A stretch of DNA of 50,900 bases. Source: an uncultured Clostridia bacterium. Its GTDB lineage: Bacteria > Bacillota > Clostridia > Peptostreptococcales > Anaerovoracaceae. Positions 33,793 through 42,503 of this stretch are shown piece by piece (within the stretch, counting starts at the first letter, position 1; every line of letters begins with the position of its first letter). The notes under the pieces were generated by a model. It saw only the letters and a list, made by a program, of their open reading frames with translations. It searched no databases and was not told the origin of the DNA. Where the stretch lies: NCBI GenBank assembly GCA_934256595.1, contig CAKQOW010000010.1:1-50900 (forward strand), read 5' to 3'. The translations under genes and the position numbers were made by a program.

Positions 33793-35668
33793 TGTTTCTC
33801 CTTCTGTGTTTTTCAAGATATATTAAAAGTACATTTATATCGGCCGGTGATACGCCTGAAATTCTCGATGCCTGTCCTATTGAAAGAGGTCTGAATTTTT
33901 CCAGCTTTTCCTTTGCCTCAATTCTAAGTCCCTCTATCTGTGAATAGTCGATATTCTCGTTTAATTTCTTATCCTCAAGTCTTTTGAATTTTTCAATCTG
34001 TTGAAGCTGCTTTCTGATATAGCCCTCGTATTTAATCTGCACTTCCAGATGATCCACTATATGCTGCGCAAGGGCAGGTCTCGATTTATCCACTGCTGCA
34101 AGTCCCTCATAGGAAACCTGAGGTCTTTTGAGAATCTCCAGCAGACTGATGCTTCCCTCTACCTTTGTAGTCCCCCACTGCTCCAGAAGCGGATTTATCT
34201 CTGCAGGTACAACCTTGGTGTTTTTTAATCTTTCTCTTTCTTCTTCGACTGATTTCTTTTTACTTATAACTTTATCAAATCGTTCCTGTGTTGCCAATCC
34301 TATCCTGTAAGAACGCTCTGTCAATCTTAAATCTGCATTGTCCTGTCTCAGAAGCAGCCTGTATTCCGCTCTGCTGGTCATAATTCTGTAAGGCTCCATA
34401 GTACCTTTGGTCACTAAATCGTCGATTAGAACGCCAATATAAGCCTCGGATCTGTCAAGTATAAACGGTTCTTTACCATTTATTAACAGTGATGCGTTAA
34501 TTCCCGCCATCAGCCCCTGAGCCGCAGCCTCCTCATATCCTGAGCTACCGTTGAACTGTCCGGCGCAGAAAAGATTTTTTATGTGTCTGTTTTCAAGATT
34601 CAATTTTATATCCAGCGGATCTATACAGTCATATTCTATAGCATATGCCGGTCTTGCTATTTCTAAATTTTCAAGTCCCGGAATTGTTCTGTAAAAATCA
34701 TACTGCACATCTTCGGGAAGCGACGATGACATTCCCTGTATATACATTTCCTCTGTATCAAGTCCCTCCGGCTCTATAAAGAGCTGGTGTCTTTCCTTGT
34801 CTTTAAATCTGTTCACCTTATCCTCTATCGACGGACAGTATCTGGGACCTATACCCTCTATCTGTCCTCCGAATAAGGCCGACCTTGAAAAGTTGGCTCT
34901 GATTATATCGTGAGTTTCCTTGTTGGTATATGTAAGCCAGCATGAAATCTGATCCTTGTCTATATTGTCATTCATAAATGAGAAAGGCTGAATTTTTTCA
35001 TCGCCTTTCTGCTCTGCCATTTTCGAATAGTCAAGGCTCTTTGCCAGAGCTCTCGCAGGAGTACCTGTTTTAAATCTTCTCATGGGAAGTCCAAGCTCTC
35101 TTAAATTCTCTGCAAGCTCAACTGACGGCGCAAGTCCGTTGGGCCCGCTTGAATAAGCTGCGGAACCTATAAAGATTTTGCCGGCAAGAAATGTTCCTGT
35201 TGCCAGAATTACCGCCTTTGCCCTGTACAATATATTTGTTCTTGTTAAAACGCCGCATACTCTGCCGTCTTCAATCTCAAGGCTTACAACCTCTGCCTGC
35301 TTGAGTTCAAGATTTTCCTGAGCCTCAAGAGTTTTTTTCATTTCCTGATGATACTTGTGCTTGTCTGCCTGCGCTCTGAGAGAATACACCGCCTGTCCCT
35401 TTGCAGTGTTGAGCATCTTGCTCTGTATAAACGTCTTGTCTATGTTTTTGCCCATTTCTCCGCCGAGAGCATCTATTTCTCTGACAAGATGGCCCTTGCC
35501 TGTGCCGCCTATTGATGGATTGCACGCCATCATCGCAACTGCCTCAAGATTTATAGAAAGCACCAGCGTTCTGTTGCCCATTCTCGCTGCCGCAAGTCCG
35601 GCCTCACAGCCTGCATGGCCTGCTCCCACAACAATTATATCGTATTCTCCCATAAAGATTTTTTCCAT
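33776..35668 (-). CDS. mnmG: tRNA uridine-5-carboxymethylaminomethyl modification enzyme, FAD subunit
   Basis: With MnmE it modifies U34 in the anticodon of several tRNAs. The 630 residues are normal length. Seen: VVGAGHAGCEAGLAAARMG (FAD-binding, about 12-30), CNPSIGGTGKGHLVREIDALGG (about 50-71), GTFLAGKIFIG, RYCPSIEDK, QGLMAGINA and MTSRAEYRLLLRQDNADLRLT, all diagnostic. The C-terminal helical domain ends in SGVSPADINVLLIYLEKHR. AGGAGATTATA precedes the ATG. It sits 10 bp downstream of mnmE. Confidence 0.97.
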   Translation of the reverse strand: MEKIFMGEYDIIVVGAGHAGCEAGLAAARMGNRTLVLSINLEAVAMMACNPSIGGTGKGHLVREIDALGGEMGKNIDKTFIQSKMLNTAKGQAVYSLRAQADKHKYHQEMKKTLEAQENLELKQAEVVSLEIEDGRVCGVLTRTNILYRAKAVILATGTFLAGKIFIGSAAYSSGPNGLAPSVELAENLRELGLPMRRFKTGTPARALAKSLDYSKMAEQKGDEKIQPFSFMNDNIDKDQISCWLTYTNKETHDIIRANFSRSALFGGQIEGIGPRYCPSIEDKVNRFKDKERHQLFIEPEGLDTEEMYIQGMSSSLPEDVQYDFYRTIPGLENLEIARPAYAIEYDCIDPLDIKLNLENRHIKNLFCAGQFNGSSGYEEAAAQGLMAGINASLLINGKEPFILDRSEAYIGVLIDDLVTKGTMEPYRIMTSRAEYRLLLRQDNADLRLTERSYRIGLATQERFDKVISKKKSVEEERERLKNTKVVPAEINPLLEQWGTTKVEGSISLLEILKRPQVSYEGLAAVDKSRPALAQHIVDHLEVQIKYEGYIRKQLQQIEKFKRLEDKKLNENIDYSQIEGLRIEAKEKLEKFRPLSIGQASRISGVSPADINVLLIYLEKHRRRNNGASN

Positions 35669-35677
35669 TATAATCTC

Positions 35678-37042
35678 CTATTTACCGAGACAGAATCTCG
35701 CAAAGACTTCATTTATAATGTCGTCTGCAACTGTCTCTCCGATTATTTCTCCAAGAAGCTCATAGCTTCTGTTAATATCAACTTCAATAAATTCCAGCGG
35801 CTGCATCATATCCGTCATTTCGAGAGCATCATTTACGGCAGAGTCTGCCTGCCTCAAAAGCTCCTCGTGTCTGACGTTTGTAACCATAAGGCTGTCCTGC
35901 TGCTTTGCCTGTCCTCCGTATACTATATTTTCAATAGCTTCTTCTATTTCTGTAATTCCCTCGCTGTTAAGCACAGATGTATATATTATCTGAGCCTGAG
36001 GTATTTTTTTCTTTATTTCTTTTTCATCTGCAGCTATGCCCTTATCTGTTTTGTTTATAAGGGTTATGCATGGACGATTATCAACATATTCCATCAGAGT
36101 CTTGTCTTCCTCTGATATTTTTTCCGATCCGTCAATTATAAATATTACAAGGTCCGCTCTGTTAAAGGACTCCTTGCTTTTTTCTATTCCTATTTTTTCG
36201 ATTGTATCATCAGTCTCTCTTATTCCCGCCGTATCTGTCAGAAGCAGCGGAATACCTCTGATGCTCATCTGCTCCTGTATTGTATCTCTGGTAGTTCCCG
36301 GTATCTCGGTAACTATAGCTCTTGTTTCTTTGAGCAGCGCATTCATAAGAGAGGACTTGCCTACATTTGGTCTGCCTATTATGGCCACGTTAAGCCCTTC
36401 TTTAATTATTTTGCCTCTGTCTGCAGTGCTTATTATTTTTTCCAGAGAAGCTTTGACTGCCTGTAAATCATCTTTTAATTTACTGTAGGTAAGATGCTCT
36501 ATGTCCTCATCAGGATAATCAATGTTTACCGTAACGTTTACAAGAATATCAACAAGAGCCTTTCTTATGCTTTTGATTTCATCTGAAAAGCTTCCGTCAA
36601 GCTGCTTCAGCGCAACATCAAAGCTTTTGTCTGTTCTGGCCTTAATTAAATCTATTACTGCCTCCGCCTGTGACAGATCAAGTCTGCCGTTTAAAAATGC
36701 GCGTTTTGTAAATTCGCCTGGCTCTGCAATTCTCGCTCCCTTTGCAAGCACCAGCGCAAGGGTTTTTCTTAAAGATACTATGCTGCCGTGACAGTTTATC
36801 TCCACCACATCTTCTCTGGTGTAAGTATGGGGAGCTTTCATATATACTGCCATTACCTCATCTATAATTTCATCTTTATCTTTGATGTGGCCGTATGTAA
36901 GTCTTCTTTCTTTTATTTTGTTTTCTTTAAAAGGAACAAATACCTGATTTAAAATATCAAGAGCGTTTTCACCGCTTATTCTAATTATTCCTATTCCGCC
37001 CTCACCGTAGGCTGTTGCAATAGCAGCAATAGTTTCTTCCAT
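35678..37042 (-). CDS. mnmE: tRNA modification GTPase
   Basis: The GTPase partner of MnmG in U34 modification. About 454 residues: an N-terminal formyl-THF-binding domain (ETIAAIATAYGEGGIGIIRISG), a helical domain, and an inserted G domain with GRPNVGKSSLMNALL (about 221-235), GTTRDT, DTAGIRETDD and NKTD. The C-terminus is FARFCLGK, where the Cys is needed for activity. The ATG at 37042 with GGGAGAAATT upstream is preferred over 37078. Confidence 0.97.
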   Translation of the reverse strand: MEETIAAIATAYGEGGIGIIRISGENALDILNQVFVPFKENKIKERRLTYGHIKDKDEIIDEVMAVYMKAPHTYTREDVVEINCHGSIVSLRKTLALVLAKGARIAEPGEFTKRAFLNGRLDLSQAEAVIDLIKARTDKSFDVALKQLDGSFSDEIKSIRKALVDILVNVTVNIDYPDEDIEHLTYSKLKDDLQAVKASLEKIISTADRGKIIKEGLNVAIIGRPNVGKSSLMNALLKETRAIVTEIPGTTRDTIQEQMSIRGIPLLLTDTAGIRETDDTIEKIGIEKSKESFNRADLVIFIIDGSEKISEEDKTLMEYVDNRPCITLINKTDKGIAADEKEIKKKIPQAQIIYTSVLNSEGITEIEEAIENIVYGGQAKQQDSLMVTNVRHEELLRQADSAVNDALEMTDMMQPLEFIEVDINRSYELLGEIIGETVADDIINEVFARFCLGK

Positions 37043-37093
37043 TTTGAATTTCTCCCGAAAAAAGATTAAAGCCCGCAAATATGCGGGCCATTT

Positions 37094-37849
37094 TTAACGT
37101 TTAAGTTCAATTATAACCCTTCTGTACGGCTCTTCGCCCTCACTTCTGGTAATTATACCCGGGTTACTCTGAAGAGTTGCATGAATAACCTTTCTCTCAT
37201 ACGGATTCATAGGTTCAAGTCTGACACTCTTCCTTGTCTTTATAACCTTGTCAGCTAATCTGTTTGCAAGCTGCTCTAAAGTTTTTTCTCTCTTTGCCCT
37301 GTAGTTTTCTGCATCAACTATAACGCGGATATATTTTTCTTTGTTTTTGTTTACTACAAGACTTGTGAGATACTGTATTGAATCTAAAGTCTGTCCTCTT
37401 TTACCTATAATGGTTCCTGAATCATTACCGGTTATATCAAGATAAAGACTGTCATCGTTACCCTGAGCTTTTATGTCCAGTTTTAAATTCATCTGCTCTG
37501 CCACGTTTCTAAGGAAAGTCAGAGCTTCACAATCTTCGATGTCCACTAAATTATCAGGTCTCTGTGTTACTTCGAATTTTTCTTTTATAACAGGTTTTTT
37601 AACCTCTTTTACAGCTTCCTGTTTAACTTCTTTTTTGATTTCTTTTTTTGTTTCTTCTTTTTTAACCGGTTCAGCTTTCTTTTTAGGTTCAACTCTTACC
37701 TTTGCAAGCTTTGAGCCTATTCCAAAGAATCCCCTTGACGGTTCTTCCAGTACTGTGACATCGACTTCATCTATAGTAAGTTTCAGATCTGCCAAAGCCA
37801 GTTTCACAGCTTCGTCAATATCTGTTCCCCATTTTTCTGAAAAGTCCAT
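37094..37849 (-). CDS. khpB: RNA-binding protein KhpB/Jag
   Basis: A 251-residue protein with three parts: an N-terminal Jag domain (EEPSRGFFGIGSKLAKVRV, about residues 35-53), a Lys/Glu-rich linker, then a KH domain (GTIIGKRGQTLDSIQYL, about 143-159) and an R3H domain (MNPYERKVIHATLQ and SEGEEPYRRVIIELKR at the end). In other Gram-positive bacteria it binds RNA with KhpA and affects cell elongation and sporulation. It follows yidC as usual. Confidence 0.94.
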   Translation of the reverse strand: MDFSEKWGTDIDEAVKLALADLKLTIDEVDVTVLEEPSRGFFGIGSKLAKVRVEPKKKAEPVKKEETKKEIKKEVKQEAVKEVKKPVIKEKFEVTQRPDNLVDIEDCEALTFLRNVAEQMNLKLDIKAQGNDDSLYLDITGNDSGTIIGKRGQTLDSIQYLTSLVVNKNKEKYIRVIVDAENYRAKREKTLEQLANRLADKVIKTRKSVRLEPMNPYERKVIHATLQSNPGIITRSEGEEPYRRVIIELKR

Positions 37850-37881
37850 ATTAATTTTTCCTCCGGTAAAATAGTAACGTA

Positions 37882-38592
37882 CTATTTTCTTTTCTTTTTA
37901 TTTTCTTTGTCTGCTCTTATCTTTTTTCTGATGGAGTTTAAACGCAGATTGATGAAAATCTGGATTATCTGGCTTACGAACCAGTAGATTGATAAGCCTG
38001 CAGGATATGTTCTTGCCATCCATACAATCATTACAGGGAATATGTACTTCATACCCTTCATCATTGCATTTGTCTGAGCGGCAGCTCCTCCTGCGGCGTT
38101 TCCTCCCGTAAGAGCCTGAGTCATTGTAAATGATATAAATGTTGCCACACCTGCAGCAAGCGGAAGTATCCATTTGTCCGGCTGGGTAAGGTCAGTCATC
38201 CATAAAAACGCATCGTGTACCGCAAATAGAATGTCGTTGTCAGTACCCATAAATTTCAGCGGATCTCTAAGCAGTGCAAACAGTCCCATAATTATAGGGA
38301 ACTGAATAAGCATCGGAAGACAGCCCGCCATAGGATTGAATTTTTCTTCCTTGTAGAGCTCCTGCATCTTCAGATTCATCATCTGCTGATCGTTTGCATA
38401 TTTTTTCTGGATTTCTCTTACCTTGGGCTGTATATCTGTCATTGATGCCGTGCTCTTTGTCTGCATCGCGTAGAGAGGATAAAGGCATCCTTTAACTATT
38501 ATTGTAAGTATAATAATAGCAATACCATATACTCCGACAAAATCGTAAATTAATTGTAATAGTTCACCTATCGGTTTTGCAATTACTCCCAT
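37882..38592 (-). CDS. yidC: Membrane protein insertase YidC/Oxa1
   Basis: A 236-residue polytopic protein with five predicted membrane spans that inserts proteins into the cytoplasmic membrane. Seen: IIILTIIVKGCLYPLYAMQTKS (first core span), the charged cytoplasmic hairpin (KVREIQKKYANDQQMMNLKMQELYKEE), GCLPMLIQFPI and GLSIYWFVSQIIQ near the end, and a Lys-rich tail. The N-terminus has no lipobox. The groove Arg of the family (R73 in B. subtilis SpoIIIJ) appears as Lys in IIVKG, a conservative change. It is followed by khpB. Confidence 0.94.
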   Translation of the reverse strand: MGVIAKPIGELLQLIYDFVGVYGIAIIILTIIVKGCLYPLYAMQTKSTASMTDIQPKVREIQKKYANDQQMMNLKMQELYKEEKFNPMAGCLPMLIQFPIIMGLFALLRDPLKFMGTDNDILFAVHDAFLWMTDLTQPDKWILPLAAGVATFISFTMTQALTGGNAAGGAAAQTNAMMKGMKYIFPVMIVWMARTYPAGLSIYWFVSQIIQIFINLRLNSIRKKIRADKENKKKRK

Positions 38593-38604
38593 TAAATTCC
38601 TCCG

Positions 38605-38814
38605 TTATTTTAAAGGGTCATAGCCTCCGGGACTAAAAGGGTGACATTTGAGAATTCTTTTAGTTCCGAGAAAGCTTCCTTTAAAAAATCCGTATTTCTC
38701 CAGCGCCTGAATGAAATATACCGAACAGGTCGGATAAAATCTGCATCTGGCAGAAAATAAAGGCGATATAAATCTCTGATATCCCCTTATTAAAAAAATT
38801 AAAAATGTTTTCAT
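38605..38814 (-). CDS. yidD: YidD, membrane protein insertion efficiency factor
   Basis: A 69-residue protein that begins MKTFLIFLIRGYQRFISPLF and has RCRFYPTCSVYFIQALEKYG and CHPFSPGGYDPL, the family signature with three Cys. It has an amphipathic N-terminal helix and helps YidC. The ATG at 38814 overlaps the end of rnpA and is preferred over a longer start at 38874. Gene order rnpA-yidD-yidC is standard. Confidence 0.93.
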   Translation of the reverse strand: MKTFLIFLIRGYQRFISPLFSARCRFYPTCSVYFIQALEKYGFFKGSFLGTKRILKCHPFSPGGYDPLK

Positions 38815-39149
38815 TTTTTTATAATTCCGGATCTTCTGGCAGCAGACTTCATTGACTTCAATACTTCCTGACATTTCCTGCCGTTAATAGTGTTTCTGGC
38901 TATAAATATAATGTCATATCCCGTATCGAAATTATCTTTTATCTGTCTGCAGCTTTCTCTCATTAATCTGGCTGCTCTGTTTCTTGCTACACTGTTTCCG
39001 ACCTTTTTGCTTGCCAGAAATGCAGTTCTGTTGTAAGGAAGACCGTTCTTTTTATAAAAAAGTACAATATATCTGTCACCGACAGATCTGCCTTTTTTGT
39101 AAACGCTATTAAAATTCTTAGCTCCTCTTAAAACATCTTTTTTTAGCAT
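38811..39149 (-). CDS. rnpA: Ribonuclease P protein component
   Basis: A 112-residue basic protein that with RNase P RNA matures the 5' ends of tRNAs. Seen: NFNSVYKKGRSVGDRY, ASKKVGNSVARNRAARLMRES (the RNR motif) and YDIIFIARNTI. The start at 39149 is ATG directly preceded by a TTG codon. It overlaps yidD by a few bases and is downstream of rpmH. Confidence 0.95.
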   Translation of the reverse strand: MLKKDVLRGAKNFNSVYKKGRSVGDRYIVLFYKKNGLPYNRTAFLASKKVGNSVARNRAARLMRESCRQIKDNFDTGYDIIFIARNTINGRKCQEVLKSMKSAARRSGIIKK

Positions 39150-39188
39150 CAAACAAACGCCCTTTAAATAAATAATTTTAAAGCTTTA

Positions 39189-39323
39189 TTATGCTGATAA
39201 AACTTTTCTTCCTCTTGCTCTTCTTCTCTTAAGTACGTTTCTACCGTTCTTAGTCTTCATTCTTTTTCTGAATCCGTGTTCCTTTTTTCTCTGTCTTTTT
39301 TTAGGCTGATAAGTCTGTTTCAT
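39189..39323 (-). CDS. rpmH: 50S ribosomal protein L34
   Basis: A 44-residue, very basic protein read from the ATG complementary to 39321-39323: it starts MKQTYQPKKRQRKKEHGF and ends RGRKVLSA. It is too short for many gene finders. CAGGAGGAAAATAACA precedes the start. It is the first gene of the leftward origin operon and has a full consensus promoter upstream. Confidence 0.97.
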   Translation of the reverse strand: MKQTYQPKKRQRKKEHGFRKRMKTKNGRNVLKRRRARGRKVLSA

Positions 39324-39395
39324 TGTTATTTTCCTCCTGAATTGAAAATTTTATTTTATGCCATCTAAATTCCAAAGGCATAGATACGCTTATAT

Positions 39396-39424
39396 ATTAT
39401 ATATTCAAAGACAGGCGATGTCAA
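39396..39424 (-). promoter_or_regulatory. Consensus sigma-A promoter of the rpmH operon
   Basis: Minus strand: TTGACA (39424-39419), 17 bp, TATAAT (39401-39396). Both boxes are perfect. It drives the leftward operon from rpmH. Confidence 0.85.
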
Positions 39425-39497
39425 CGTATTTGTTCATAAATTACTTTTTATTAACTTTAAACCCGTTGAGATTTAAATGTTGATAATGTTCACAACT

Positions 39498-39588
39498 TTT
39501 TCCACAACCTGTGTATAAATACCCTGAAATAAGTTTTTTCAGTTTATTTAAAAAAGCAATTGTCTGTGGATAACTTTTTTGATATTAT
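39498..39588 (+). promoter_or_regulatory. dnaA promoter with DnaA boxes (origin left part)
   Basis: Three DnaA boxes: TTTTCCACA (39498-39506), TGTGTATAA (39510-39518) and TGTGGATAA (39565-39573). The dnaA promoter reads TTGTCT (39560-39565), 17 bp, TATTAT (39583-39588), so the last box lies in its spacer and begins at the last base of the -35 box. DnaA would thus repress its own gene. The rest of the 290-bp rpmH-dnaA gap has no gene. Confidence 0.8.
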
Positions 39589-39615
39589 ATATACAGTAAT
39601 TTTGGAGATGTGAAA

Positions 39616-40962
39616 ATGGACAACAAGAAACAATTGGAAAAATGGAACAAGACACTTGAAAAAATCAAAGCGGATTTAACACCTATAAGCTATGACACAT
39701 GGTTTAAGCCTCTGGTTTTTAATTCCGTAGACGAAACAAACAAGATAATATACTTTGAAGTTTTTAACGCTCTTCTTGTAAAGGTAATAAATGAAAGATA
39801 CCTCAAACTTCTTGAAAACAACATACAGGAAGTATTCGGCGAACCTCTCAAGGTTTCTTTTAATATACCTACAGATACACCTAAACCAAAAAAAGAAAAC
39901 AAAGAATATACAGAGGAATTCTATTTCAATCCGAGATATACATTTGATACCTTTGTAGTGGGAGATCACAACAAATATGCGCACGCTGCGGCTGTTGCCG
40001 TTGCAGAGTCGCCGTCAAAGGCCTACAACCCCCTCTTTATATACGGAGGCTCGGGTCTTGGCAAGACACATCTTATGCACGCCATAGGCTGCTACATAAT
40101 GCAGCATCACCCGGATCTCAAAGTTCTTTATGTTTCCTCGGAAATGTTTACAAATGAACTGATAGACGCTATCAGAGATACCAAGAACAATAAGAAAAAG
40201 ACAAAGGAATTCAAAGAGAAATACAGAAATCAGGACGTGCTTCTCATAGACGACATACAGTTTATAGAGGGTAAGGACTCAACGGAAATAGAGCTTTTCC
40301 ATACCTTTAACGCTCTTTACGAAAACAACCGTCAGATAATAATATCAAGCGACAGAGCGCCAAACAAGCTTGTAAATCTTGATGAAAGACTTCGTTCACG
40401 TTTTGAATGGAACATCATAGCGGACATACAGGCTCCCGACTATGAAACAAGAGTTGCAATACTCCAGCGAAAAGCAGAGCTTGAAGGCATTAAGCTAAAC
40501 GATGACGTTCAGGAGGTAATAAGCCTGATTGCCGAAAAAATCAAGTTCAACGTCAGAGAGCTTGAAGGAGCTTTAAACAGAATAATAAGCTTTTCAACAC
40601 TGATGGGCGAGGATATAAACATAAAATTTGCAAAGGATACACTAAAGGATATACTTTCAAATCCTGATTCGGGAATTACCCCGGATCTTATCAAAAAAAA
40701 GGTCTGCAAAAAATTCAATCTCAAGCTTGCCGATATGGAAAGCTCCAAGCGCGTAAGAGCAATAGCTTTCCCAAGGCAGATAGCAATGTATCTTTGCAGA
40801 GAAATGACAGAGCTTTCATTTCCTAAGATAGGAGAATACTTCGGAGGCAGAGATCATACAACAGTTCTTCACGCCTATGAAAAAATAAGAGATGAGATTA
40901 AATTCAATGATGAAACCAGGCAGATTGTAAACGAGCTCATCACGATAATCAACGAAGAATAG
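39616..40962 (+). CDS. dnaA: Chromosomal replication initiator DnaA
   Basis: A 448-residue AAA+ protein that binds DnaA boxes and melts oriC. Domain I is residues 1-85 (ISYDTWFKPLVF), a short linker follows, and domain III has YGGSGLGKTHLMHAIG (Walker A, about 145-160), LLIDDIQFIEGK (Walker B) and LRSRFEWN (sensor/Arg finger region). Domain IV ends with FGGRDHTTVLHAYEKI, the DnaA-box contact. GGAGATGTGAAA precedes the ATG at 39616; a GTG at 39610 is possible but less likely. It is the first gene to the right of oriC. Confidence 0.98.
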   Translation: MDNKKQLEKWNKTLEKIKADLTPISYDTWFKPLVFNSVDETNKIIYFEVFNALLVKVINERYLKLLENNIQEVFGEPLKVSFNIPTDTPKPKKENKEYTEEFYFNPRYTFDTFVVGDHNKYAHAAAVAVAESPSKAYNPLFIYGGSGLGKTHLMHAIGCYIMQHHPDLKVLYVSSEMFTNELIDAIRDTKNNKKKTKEFKEKYRNQDVLLIDDIQFIEGKDSTEIELFHTFNALYENNRQIIISSDRAPNKLVNLDERLRSRFEWNIIADIQAPDYETRVAILQRKAELEGIKLNDDVQEVISLIAEKIKFNVRELEGALNRIISFSTLMGEDINIKFAKDTLKDILSNPDSGITPDLIKKKVCKKFNLKLADMESSKRVRAIAFPRQIAMYLCREMTELSFPKIGEYFGGRDHTTVLHAYEKIRDEIKFNDETRQIVNELITIINEE

Positions 40963-41115
40963 TTTTCCACATATAAAAATACATAAAAAAACATATTATT
41001 AACAGAAATTTAATAATAATTTTTATTGAATTTACAGGGCTTTTGAGTACTTATCCACAAATCCACAGCCCCTACTACTATTACTACTAATATATATTAA
41101 TAAGAATAATAGAAT
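40963..41115. other. oriC unwinding region between dnaA and dnaN
   Basis: DnaA boxes at 40963-40971 (TTTTCCACA) and 41051-41059 (perfect TTATCCACA), and a weaker one at 41060-41067 (AATCCACA). A short GC stretch, CAGCCCC, follows, then CTACTACTA and TTACTACTA (41072-41089), a series of DnaA-trio units, then an AT-rich run to about 41115. This arrangement matches the basal unwinding system described in B. subtilis very closely. Confidence 0.9.
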
Positions 41116-41129
41116 TTTGGAGGAAAAAA

Positions 41130-42242
41130 ATGAAATTCACTTGCAGTCAGCAGAAACTGTCAAAAGCATTAAATATCGTTTCAAAAGCGGTAAGCACAAG
41201 AACAACAATACCTGTTTTAAAAGGTATACTTTTGAAATCCGAAGGAAACAGTCTGATCCTTTCAGCCTCTGATCTTGATTTAAGCATCGAAAAGGCAATA
41301 GATGTAAACGTAATAGAAGAAGGATCGGTAGTAATACCTGCAAAGCTGTTTGGTGATATAGTAAGAAAGCTTCCAAATGAAGAAATATTAATAGAGGAAG
41401 AAGAAAACAATGTCATAATGATAAAAACTTCAAAATCCGAATTTAAGATTATAGGATTTTCATCAGAAGAATTTCCTAATCTGAGCGATGAAGAAGAAAA
41501 TTTAAACGAGCTTTCATTTGACAGAGAGATATTCAAAAGTATGATATCAAGAACATCATTTGCTGCAACCATTGATGAATCAAAGGGAGTGCTTACAGGT
41601 GTTCTGATAGAAATAGAAGAAAACTATATCAATATGGTGGCTCTTGACGGATTCAGAATGGCTGTAACCAGAGAGCTTATGAAAAACGCCGAAAATAATA
41701 ATATCATAATTTCCGCAAAAATATTAAATGAAATAAATAAGATAATATCTGAGTCTGACGGAGAAGAGGATATTAAAATATCACTGGGACAGAAAAAAGC
41801 GTTCATTAAGGTTGACACAACACATATAATACTCAGACTGCTTGAGGGTGAATTTATTAAGTACAGAGATATACTGCCTAAGAGCTGCAGCACTACTGTT
41901 ACTATCAGCAGAGGCGAGCTTATTGAAAGTATAGAAAGAGCTTCACTTCTTGCAAAGGAAGGTAAAAACAATCTTATCAGAATTAATATCAAAAACAACC
42001 TGCTTACTCTTACTTCAAAATCAGAAGAAGGTAATGTTAAAGAAGAAATAATAATGGAAAAGACAGGTGAAGATCTTGAAATAGGCTTCAATTCAAAATA
42101 TATGCTGGACGCTCTCAAGGTAATAGATGATGAGTATGTAAAAATAGAGCTTAATACCAGTATAACGCCGGCTCTGGTAAAGCCTATTGAGGGAAATCTA
42201 TACGAGTACCTGATACTGCCTGTAAGAATTTCATCGAACTAG
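41130..42242 (+). CDS. dnaN: DNA polymerase III beta subunit (sliding clamp)
   Basis: A 370-residue protein made of three similar domains that form a ring around DNA as a dimer. Seen: QKLSKALNIVSKAVSTRTTIPVLKGI at the start, VVIPAKLFGDIVRKLP, TDGxRL-type VALDGFRMAVTR, a C-terminal GFNSKYMLDALK and YLILPVRIS, the usual end. AGGAGGAAAAAA precedes the ATG. It lies 167 bp after dnaA with the unwinding region between. Confidence 0.97.
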   Translation: MKFTCSQQKLSKALNIVSKAVSTRTTIPVLKGILLKSEGNSLILSASDLDLSIEKAIDVNVIEEGSVVIPAKLFGDIVRKLPNEEILIEEEENNVIMIKTSKSEFKIIGFSSEEFPNLSDEEENLNELSFDREIFKSMISRTSFAATIDESKGVLTGVLIEIEENYINMVALDGFRMAVTRELMKNAENNNIIISAKILNEINKIISESDGEEDIKISLGQKKAFIKVDTTHIILRLLEGEFIKYRDILPKSCSTTVTISRGELIESIERASLLAKEGKNNLIRINIKNNLLTLTSKSEEGNVKEEIIMEKTGEDLEIGFNSKYMLDALKVIDDEYVKIELNTSITPALVKPIEGNLYEYLILPVRISSN

Positions 42243-42349
42243 GTAAAAAAATTTTACTGATTTAAAATCTTGTTTTTTGTCAAGTGAAATGCTTCAAACG
42301 TTTAAATATCAACGGATTAAAAAGATTACAGAAAAAAATAAAAAAGGAA

Positions 42350-42465
42350 TTGACTGTAAAAATAAGGTGTAGTAAAATGGTAGCATAGAAAATTTATGAA
42401 AACGCACAAATAAGCCGTTTAGGCTGAATTAAGTTTCAGCTTAAGCGGTTTTTTATTGTGCGTTT
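42350..42465 (+). promoter_or_regulatory. Promoter and leader hairpin (attenuator-like) of the Rpn gene
   Basis: TTGACT (42350-42355), 17 bp, TAAAAT (42373-42378). The leader then holds a long imperfect inverted repeat, 42401-42428 with 42434-42465: the inner stem AAGCCGTTTAGGCTGAA pairs with TTTCAGCTTAAGCGGTT and is followed by TTTTTT. This is a terminator shape placed before the gene. ATTTATGAAAAC occurs directly on both sides (42392-42403 and 42470-42481). Either an attenuator or a small inserted element. Confidence 0.55.
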
Positions 42466-42503
42466 TTCGATTTATGAAAACAAAAATAAAAGGAGAAAAA
42501 ACA

